Assembly (NCBI RefSeq): GCF_014203755.1
Contig: NZ_JACHJS010000001.1
Span: 4,650,001-4,714,000, forward strand
Reading direction: 5' to 3'
Length of the DNA stretch: 64,000 nt
Source of the DNA: Saccharothrix violaceirubra
GTDB taxonomy: Bacteria > Actinomycetota > Actinomycetes > Mycobacteriales > Pseudonocardiaceae
Part shown: piece after piece, positions 45,763 to 64,000 of the stretch
Position numbering within the stretch: position 1 is the stretch's first letter
Layout of the letters: every line of letters starts with the position of its first letter
Notes under the pieces: generated by a model
What the model saw: only the letters and a program-made list of their open reading frames with translations
Databases searched by the model: none
Told to the model about the DNA's origin: nothing
Made by a program: the position numbers and the translations under genes

Positions 45763-45781
45763 TTAGGCAAGGCTAACCTAC
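45763..45781 (-). promoter_or_regulatory. IdeR/DmdR-type iron box upstream of the DHB biosynthesis operon
   Basis: TTAGGCAAGGCTAACCTAC matches the 19-bp iron-box consensus TTAGGTTAGGCTAACCTAA at 16 of 19 positions, 52 bp upstream of the dhbA start. Expected to give repression by Fe2+-loaded IdeR/DmdR. Confidence 0.88.
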
Positions 45782-45795
45782 CTGGACGGGCGGTC

Positions 45796-46842
45796 TCAAC
45801 CCCGTCCCGAACGCCATTCCCGCAGCAGGAGCCACCCGAGGTACACGCCGCCGACGGCACCGGTGATCACGCCGACCGGCAGCTCGCCCGGCGAGGTGAG
45901 CCGCTGGGCGACGAGATCGCTGATCAGCAGCAGTGCTCCGCCGAGGAGTCCGGCGGGCAGCAGACCCGGTCCGCCCGACCCGGTGAGCCGACGCGAGACC
46001 TGGGGTGCGACCAACGCCACGAACGCGACGGGTCCCGCGCACGCCGTCGCGACGGCCGTCAACGCCACCGCGACCACGATCAAGGCCAACCGCGACCGTT
46101 CCACCCGGACACCGAGCCCCTTCGCCCCCTCGTCGCCGATGTCCAGGATGGACAGTGCACGACCGAGGATCAGCGTCACGGGAACCAGAATCAGCACGGT
46201 GAAGAACATCAGCGTGGCCTCGGGCCACCGCCGCTCGAACAGGCTGCCGACGATCCACACGGTCGCCGCGCGCGCGTCGTTCAGGTCCGCCCGCGTCACG
46301 AGGTAGTTGTTGAACGCGATCAGCATCGAACTGACCCCGATGCCGACGAGCACGAGCCGGTAGCCGTGCGCGCCCCGCTTGAGCGCCAACAGGTACACCA
46401 CGGCCGCCGACACCAGACCACCGGCGAACGCGCCCAGCGCGGTCTGCGTGGTGCCACCGCTGAAAACCAGCAGCACCAACACCGCGCCGGTGGACGCGCC
46501 CTGCCCGAAACCCACGATGTCGGGGCTGCCCAGAGGATTGCGGGTCAGCGACTGGAACACCGCGCCGGACACGCCCAGCGCGATGCCGACCAGGATCGCG
46601 GTCAGCGCCCGGGGCAGGCGGCGGCGGTCCACGAACAGCTCGGCCAGGCGGCTGCCCTCGCCGAACACCGACGTGATCGCATCCGCCACGGTGATCGGGT
46701 ACTCGCCCATGACCAGCGCGGCGAGCAGGGCACCGGCCGTGACGACCAGCAGGACCAGGCACACCCAGAGGGATCTGGCGTGCAGGCGGAAAGACACCCG
46801 TCCGGACGCGAGCCGGACGGTGGTCGGACGGGTCACGCTCAC
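45796..46842 (-). CDS. FecCD-family iron-siderophore ABC permease (second subunit)
   Basis: 348 residues, nine to ten membrane helices. The FecCD hallmarks are VDRRRLPRALTAILVGIALGVSGAVFQSLTRNPLGSPDIVGFGQGAS (in parts: RLPRALTAILVG and LTRNPLGSPD) and the late FVALVAPQVSRRL coupling segment. GTG 46842 overlaps the stop of the first permease. The two together form the inner-membrane pore; no ATPase gene follows in this operon. Confidence 0.93.
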   Translation of the reverse strand: MSVTRPTTVRLASGRVSFRLHARSLWVCLVLLVVTAGALLAALVMGEYPITVADAITSVFGEGSRLAELFVDRRRLPRALTAILVGIALGVSGAVFQSLTRNPLGSPDIVGFGQGASTGAVLVLLVFSGGTTQTALGAFAGGLVSAAVVYLLALKRGAHGYRLVLVGIGVSSMLIAFNNYLVTRADLNDARAATVWIVGSLFERRWPEATLMFFTVLILVPVTLILGRALSILDIGDEGAKGLGVRVERSRLALIVVAVALTAVATACAGPVAFVALVAPQVSRRLTGSGGPGLLPAGLLGGALLLISDLVAQRLTSPGELPVGVITGAVGGVYLGWLLLREWRSGRG

Positions 46843-47834
46843 AGCTGCACCACCCGGCGGCGCCGCACCAGCATGATGAACACGGGCGCGCCGAGGAACG
46901 CGGTCACCAGACCGGCTTCGAGTTCGCTCGGCGGCACGACGACCCGGCCCAGCACGTCCGCGCCCAGCAGTAGGCACGGCGCCAGCAGCGCCGAGTACGG
47001 CAGCACCCACCGCTGGTCGGCGCCCACGAGCGAACGCGCGATGTGCGGCACGGTCAGGCCGATGAAGGAGAACGGTCCGGCGGCGGCCGTGGCCGCGCCG
47101 CACAGCAGGGTGATCGACGCGGCGGCGGTCAGCCGGACCCGGCCGAGGTTCGCGCCGAGCGCGCGGCCGGTCTCGTCGCCCAGCGCCACGACATTGAGCG
47201 GCCTGGCCAGCAGCAGCCCGACCACCAGGCCCACGGCCAGGAACGGCCCGACGCGCGTCAGGATGTCCAGGTCGCGCCCGGCCAGGCCGCCCACGATCCA
47301 GAACCTGAACTGGTCGAGCGCCTTGTCGTCGGCGAGCTGCACCGCGTAGGTGTAGGCGACGAGCACGGCGCTGATCGCGGTGCCCGCGAGCGCGAGCCGG
47401 ACCGGTCCGGCCGCGCGGCCCGACGAGCCGAGCAGGTAGACGACCACGGCGGCGACCGCGGCACCCACGAACGCGAACCAGACGTACTCCAGCGGGCTGG
47501 TCAGACCCAGGAAGCTGATCGCGGACACGACGGCCGCCGCCGCGCCGCTGTTGACGCCGAGCAGACCGGGGTCGGCGAGCGGGTTGCGGGTCAGCGACTG
47601 CATCAGCGCGCCCGCGAGCCCGAGCGCGGCGCCGACCAGGATGCCCAGGATCGTGCGCGGAACCCGTTGGCCCACCACGACGAGCGCGTCATAGGACCCG
47701 TCCGGGTCGAACAGCACGTCGACCACTGTGGACAGTGGGACGGAGCGCGCGCCGACGGCGATGCTCAGCAACGCGAACAGGACCAGCACGCCGGTGCACA
47801 GCACCAGGCCGGTCACGCGCAGGCCGGTCAGCAC
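46839..47834 (-). CDS. FecCD-family iron-siderophore ABC permease (first subunit)
   Basis: 331 residues, about ten membrane helices, with RVPRTILGILVGAALG, LTRNPLADPGLLGVNSGA and GLTVPHIARSLVG, all typical of the FecCD/BtuC fold. The GTG at 47834 lies inside the end of the preceding gene (GTGCTGA), implying coupled translation with the binding-protein-like gene. It pairs with the permease at 45796. Confidence 0.93.
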   Translation of the reverse strand: MLTGLRVTGLVLCTGVLVLFALLSIAVGARSVPLSTVVDVLFDPDGSYDALVVVGQRVPRTILGILVGAALGLAGALMQSLTRNPLADPGLLGVNSGAAAAVVSAISFLGLTSPLEYVWFAFVGAAVAAVVVYLLGSSGRAAGPVRLALAGTAISAVLVAYTYAVQLADDKALDQFRFWIVGGLAGRDLDILTRVGPFLAVGLVVGLLLARPLNVVALGDETGRALGANLGRVRLTAAASITLLCGAATAAAGPFSFIGLTVPHIARSLVGADQRWVLPYSALLAPCLLLGADVLGRVVVPPSELEAGLVTAFLGAPVFIMLVRRRRVVQL

Positions 47835-48571
47835 GTCGACAGCTCCGCGAACTCGGTGAACAGCTCCGCGCAGACCGCGTGGTCGAACGCGTGCCAGCGG
47901 TCCGTCCACGGGTGCGAACCCGGCACGTCAACCCCCTCGTCGAACACCAGTAACAGGTCGACGTCCGGCCGCGTACCCAGCGGGACGCGCCGCGGCGGTG
48001 CGAGCCGGACGCCCAGTCGCCCCAGCGTCACCAACCACGGGTACAGCCGGGGGTCGACCACGGTCAGCCACCCGCGACGGGCGAACGCGAACCCGACCGT
48101 CCGGTCGCCGGAGGCGGTGCGCACCAGGCGTTTCGCGTCCTCGAACCGGGCGACCGCGTCCGCCGGTACCGGCGGGCAGCCCAGTGCCGACGCGAGCGCG
48201 CCGGCTTCGGCGAACACGTCCTCCAGCGACTGGCCGGGCGCTTTGAGCGTCAGGCCGACGGCCGGGAGGGCGGTGTCGCCGAGCAGCATCAGGTCCCGGC
48301 CGTGCGTGCGGTCGACCACGAGGTCGACGTCGCGCAGCAGGGCGGGGTCGGGCGTGGGGTCGTCCGGGGTGTCCAGCCGGGTCACGGTGTCGGGTCGCAA
48401 CCCCACCGCGGTCAGGCACTCGTCGGACGGGTCGTCGCCGAGCGCGGCGGCGACCGGGCGGACGCCGGCGGCCCAGAGCGTGGAGGTGGCCAGGAGGTCG
48501 ACCACCGCCACCCGCTCCGGCCGACGGGGCAGGGTCAGCTCGACCCCGCGCCCGTCGGTGTACCGCCACAC
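47828..48571 (-). CDS. Binding-protein-like (FecB/TroA fold) protein without signal peptide
   Basis: 247 residues. The wording follows siderophore-binding proteins (GVELTLPRRPERVAVVDLLATSTLWAAGVRPVAAAL ... DPALLRDVDLVVDRT ... SLEDVFAEAGALASALG), but the protein starts directly with the first beta strand and has no signal peptide or lipobox. No alternative upstream start adds one before the stop of the previous gene region. It may be cytoplasmic, perhaps handling the ferric siderophore after import, or a decayed duplicate. The GTG start has GGGGAG upstream. It lies 19 bp after the true binding-protein gene. Confidence 0.75.
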   Translation of the reverse strand: MWRYTDGRGVELTLPRRPERVAVVDLLATSTLWAAGVRPVAAALGDDPSDECLTAVGLRPDTVTRLDTPDDPTPDPALLRDVDLVVDRTHGRDLMLLGDTALPAVGLTLKAPGQSLEDVFAEAGALASALGCPPVPADAVARFEDAKRLVRTASGDRTVGFAFARRGWLTVVDPRLYPWLVTLGRLGVRLAPPRRVPLGTRPDVDLLLVFDEGVDVPGSHPWTDRWHAFDHAVCAELFTEFAELSTC

Positions 48572-48590
48572 ATCCGCTCCCCGAAGTGGA

Positions 48591-49574
48591 TCAGGCCGAG
48601 CCCAGCGCCTTGCGGATGTCGTCCAGGACGACGCCCGCGGCGATGGGGCCGCCGCGCGAGGTCCACGGCACGCCGTCCACGGTGACCACGTGCTTGGCGC
48701 CGACGGCCTTGAGCTTGGTCCACGTCGGGTTCTGCTCGGCCTGGGCCAGCGCCGCGGCGCCGTCGGAGTTGAGCGTGCCCAGGAAGATCCAGTCGGCGTC
48801 GAGGACGTCGAGCTTCTCCAGGCTGACCGCCTCGGACGGGCCGGTGCCGTCGGTCTGCTGCACCTGCGGGCGCTTGAGGCCCAGCTCGCTCACGACCGTG
48901 CTGGCGAAGTGCTGCTTCTGCAGGTACGACGGGCCCTGCGGGTTCCAGCGGACGAGGCTGACCTCGGCGGAGGCGTTGGCGCCCAACGCCTTCTTGGTCT
49001 CCTCGACCTTCTTGTCGTAGTCCTTGAGGACCTCGTCGGCCTTGGCCGACAGGTTCAGCGCGTTCGCGACGCCCTTGAGGCTGGTCTTCCAGTCGTCGGA
49101 CACGATGCTCGTGACGACGGTGGGCGCGATGGCGTTGAGGTCGGCGAGCTGCGCCGGGTCCGGCTCGATGAAGTGGCCGTACAGGATGACGTCCGGCTTC
49201 GGGTCGAGCGCGGCGATGGCCTCGATGTCGGGCTCGACGATCTCGCCGACGAGCTTGACGTTCGGCACCTTCGCCGAGAGGTAGCCCGCGACGCTGTCGC
49301 CCTGGCGGGACTTGCTCGCGCCGATCGGGGTGACGCCGAGCGCGATCGCGGCGTCGAGGTCGGTCTCGGCGAGCGCGACGACGTTCTTCGGGTTGGCCGG
49401 CACGGTCACCTTGGCGCCGGTGGCGTCGGTGATGGTGCGGGGGCCGGTGTCCTGCGCGGCCGACGACGGCGCGGAGGAGGACGTGGTGGTCTCGCCGCCG
49501 GAGCCGCAGGCGGTCAGGGCGAGAGCGCCGATCAACGCGGCACCGAGCAGGCGCGCGGTTCTACTGCTGGACAT
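48591..49574 (-). CDS. Ferric-siderophore ABC transporter substrate-binding lipoprotein
   Basis: 327 residues. A lipoprotein signal (about 1-23, LALTAC with lipid-modified Cys23) is followed by a Ser/Thr linker and a complete FecB/FhuD-type domain (ITDATGAKVTVPANPKNVVAL, IEAIAALDPKPDVILYG, long helix, then IFLGTLNSDG). It captures the ferric catecholate outside the membrane and delivers it to the FecCD pair. First gene after the iron box at 49627-49645, so iron-repressed. Confidence 0.95.
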   Translation of the reverse strand: MSSSRTARLLGAALIGALALTACGSGGETTTSSSAPSSAAQDTGPRTITDATGAKVTVPANPKNVVALAETDLDAAIALGVTPIGASKSRQGDSVAGYLSAKVPNVKLVGEIVEPDIEAIAALDPKPDVILYGHFIEPDPAQLADLNAIAPTVVTSIVSDDWKTSLKGVANALNLSAKADEVLKDYDKKVEETKKALGANASAEVSLVRWNPQGPSYLQKQHFASTVVSELGLKRPQVQQTDGTGPSEAVSLEKLDVLDADWIFLGTLNSDGAAALAQAEQNPTWTKLKAVGAKHVVTVDGVPWTSRGGPIAAGVVLDDIRKALGSA

Positions 49575-49626
49575 CGTTCTCCCAGGGGAAAGCGGGTGGC
49601 GGAAGCGGTTGCACCCTACCTTGTGT

Positions 49627-49645
49627 TTAGGCGAGGCTAACCTAA
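49627..49645 (-). promoter_or_regulatory. IdeR/DmdR-type iron box upstream of the siderophore uptake operon
   Basis: TTAGGCGAGGCTAACCTAA matches the iron-box consensus at 17 of 19 positions. It lies 52 bp upstream of the binding-protein start and contains, on the minus strand, the stop codon of the truncated NRPS gene. Confidence 0.9.
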
Positions 49646-51830
49646 ATAGCCGCATAACTTTTCGGCATCGTCGGGCCGAGGTCGGCGGCGGTCGCCACGA
49701 CGGTCGCTTCCGTCGGGCCGTACGTGTTGATCAGGCGCACACCTTGCGCGATGGATCGCCACTGGTCAACCCGGGTGCCGAGGGCGGCTTCCCCGCCGAT
49801 CACGACAGTCCGCAACGCGCGCGGCACTTCCCCTTGCGCGGCAAGGGTGTGCACCACCTCGTGCCAGAACGCGGTCGGCAGGTCCAGCAGCGTGATGTGG
49901 GCTTTGTCGCACGCCCGCAGGAAACCGTCCACCGACGCGGTCATCTCGGCCGTCCTCAACACGAGGGTCGCGCCCGCGCACAGCGTGACGAAGACCTCCT
50001 CCACGCTGGCGTCGAAGTGCAGCGCGGCGAACTGGAGCACGCGGTCGTCCGAGGTCACGCCGTAACGCTCGGTCGCGGCGGCCACAAAGGACGCCAGCGC
50101 CTTGCGGGACACCAGGACGCCGTTGGGACGCCCGGTCGAACCGGACGTGTGGATCACGTACGCGAGGTGGTCGGGCAGCACCTGTCCCGTCCCGGCGGCG
50201 TGTCCTTCGAGGACGAGACCGGGACCGACGGTGATCGGCGCGTTGGCCAGCATCGGCCCGGTGCGCTCGACGGGCGCGTCCGGGTCGACCGGCAGGTAGG
50301 CCGCGCCCGCGAACAGGACGCCGAGCACCGCGACGATCGTGTCCGGGTCGCGGCGCAGCGGCAGTCCCACCGGCACGTCCGGGCCCGCGCCACGCGCCCG
50401 CAGCGCCTCCGCGAACCGGTCGGCCCGCGCGGCGAGTTCGGCGTAGGTGTAGCGGACCTCGCCCTGTTCCAACGCCACGGCGTCAGGGCGTTCGGCGACC
50501 CGGGCGCGGATCAGCTCGACGACGTCCGGTGCCGGCGGGTGCGGCGGGCGGACGCGGATCGCGGTGTCCGCCAGGGGCAGTCGGCCGAGCGGGCGGTCGG
50601 GCGCGGCGAGTCCTTCGGCGAGCAGGCGCAGCAACCGGTCCCGGTGCCGGTCCAGCTCGTCCTGCGCGTACAGCGCGGGGTTGCCGTCCAGTTCGACGCT
50701 CAGCCCGGCGCCGTCGGAGAAGTCCCGCACGCCGACCGCCAGGTCCTCCACCGGACCGGCCGCGATGTTGCGCATCCGGCCGGGGTTCCCGGCGAAGCGC
50801 AGGTCGTTGTCGAACGGCATCACGTTGACCACCGGGCCGAACAGCTTCCGGGTGCCGCCGACCAGGTTCAGGTCGCGGCGGATCTGCTCGTGCCGGTAGC
50901 GGTGGTGCGGCCGGGTGCGCTTGATCTGCGCGGCGACCTCGCGGGCCACCGCGGGCAGCGTGTCGCCGGACCCGACCGCGATCCGCAGCGGCACGATGTT
51001 CATCACGATGCCGGGCACGCGCAGCAGCGGCGTGCCGAGCCGGCCCATCACCGGCAGGCCCAGCACGACCTCCTCGGCGCCGGTGGCCCGGTGCAGGTAC
51101 GCGGCGATGGCCGCGGTGACCAGGTCGGGCCAGGACACGCCCTCGGCCTTGGCGAGCGCCCGCAGGTCCTCGGTCGGAATCCGCGCGGTGGACCGGATCG
51201 TGTGGTCGCCGATGCCCGCGAGCCGGTCGACCAGCCCCGGCGGCTCGGGCAGGCCGTCGAGGTACTCGCGCCAGAATTCGGCGTCCTTGGCCGACTTCCC
51301 GGAGTCCACATAGGACTCTTCGACGTCGAGCACCTTGGCGAACGGACCGAACGGCGTGCCGCCGCCGTCGGTGTACAGGTCGGCCACGCGCCGGGCGAGC
51401 AGCGAGAACGCGAACCCGTCCACGGCGATGTGGTGCACGCGCTGGTGCCACACCCACCGCTCGTCGCCGATCCGCAGCAGCGCCTGCCCGAACAGCGGGC
51501 CGAGCGCCAGGTCGACCGGCGTGCGCACGTCCGCGCCCATCCACGCCAGCGCGGCGTGCTCGGGGTCGTCCTCGCCGCGCAGGTCGAGTACCGGGAAGTC
51601 CCACTCGTCCGGGGCGATCACCTGGCGCGGCACGTCGCCGTCCAGGAAGAACCGGGCGTGCAGCGACTCGGCCTCGCCGACCGCCGCGCGCACCGCCTCC
51701 TCGAACCGGACCGGGTCGACCGGTCCGTCGATCAGCACGTGGTCGGCGGTGTTGTAGACCGGGTTGTCCGGGTCCAGTTGCTGGCCGAACCAGATCGAGG
51801 TCTGCGCGGCGGACAGCGGAAGCGAGGCGG

Positions 51831-51834
<4 letters not shown>
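49642..51834 (-). CDS. NRPS condensation-adenylation protein truncated in the A domain
   Basis: 730 residues. A condensation domain (about 1-430) with active-site HHIAVDG (134-140) resembles the EntF-type starter C domain that accepts aryl-carrier-bound DHB. An adenylation domain follows from about 450: A3 reads TSGSTGRPNG (Asn for the usual Lys), and A4/A5 are present up to NTYGPTEATV. The protein then ends within about 16 residues (PTMPKSYAAI), so motifs A6-A10 and any carrier domain are missing. The stop lies in the iron box of the next operon. The partial specificity code reads D-A-E-L-V-G-T-V-V. The start overlaps the giant NRPS stop (ATGA). Confidence 0.88.

Positions 51835-64000
<12,166 letters not shown>

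Overview
The window is high-GC DNA (mostly G/C at third codon positions, many GTG and some TTG starts) with gene families typical of a filamentous actinobacterium. The mix of families, the IdeR/DmdR-type iron boxes and the large catecholate-siderophore NRPS suggest a Pseudonocardiales member (Saccharothrix, Actinosynnema or Lentzea-like). That placement is an inference; no rRNA or tRNA gene is visible.

Layout. 1-4420: an overlapping four-gene operon of unrecognised proteins. It includes a membrane protein with a long coiled coil and a small MotB/ZorB-like single-helix protein, and it is the best candidate here for an undescribed system. 4398-31402: ordinary accessory chromosome. This holds a dehydrogenase with its HxlR regulator, an orphan ATP synthase subunit a, a nitroreductase, a CAP protein, a VanZ-like protein, a ChrA transporter, a SLATT-domain protein, an amidase, CorA, a PP2C phosphatase, a voltage-gated-type channel, a collapsed IS1634-type transposase, a LysR/EamA pair, a transglycosylase, a MacAB-type exporter, an animal-type haem peroxidase with a DoxX protein, an S9 peptidase with an ArsR-type regulator, and a GntR/oxidoreductase pair. 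31523-33810: a DUF1772/TetR locus split by about 1 kb carrying a YdcF gene and flanked by roughly 90-bp direct repeats of the TetR control region. 34070-38510: an XRE-TPR/SLOG gene pair divergent from a tightly overlapped cassette containing a Fic-like protein that lacks the Fic active-site motif. 38678-41351: a TetR gene, then a MarR-MFS efflux operon with a clear palindromic operator.

41392-64000 (all minus strand): a 2,3-dihydroxybenzoate (DHB) siderophore locus. Two IdeR-type iron boxes drive (i) entA - isochorismate synthase - DHB-AMP ligase - isochorismatase - aryl carrier protein, and (ii) a ferric-siderophore binding protein, a second binding-protein-like gene without signal peptide, and two FecCD permeases. 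Upstream in transcription order lie a giant NRPS, entering from the right edge with modules E / C-A-T-E / C-A-T-E / C-A-T-TE, and an overlapping C-A protein whose adenylation domain stops after motif A5, inside the iron box of the next operon.

In the DHB locus chorismate goes to isochorismate, then to 2,3-dihydro-2,3-DHB, then to DHB. DHB is loaded on the stand-alone carrier and condensed with amino acids on the NRPS, and the ferric product is reimported by the binding protein and permeases. No cognate ATPase, MbtH protein or phosphopantetheinyl transferase is in the window.
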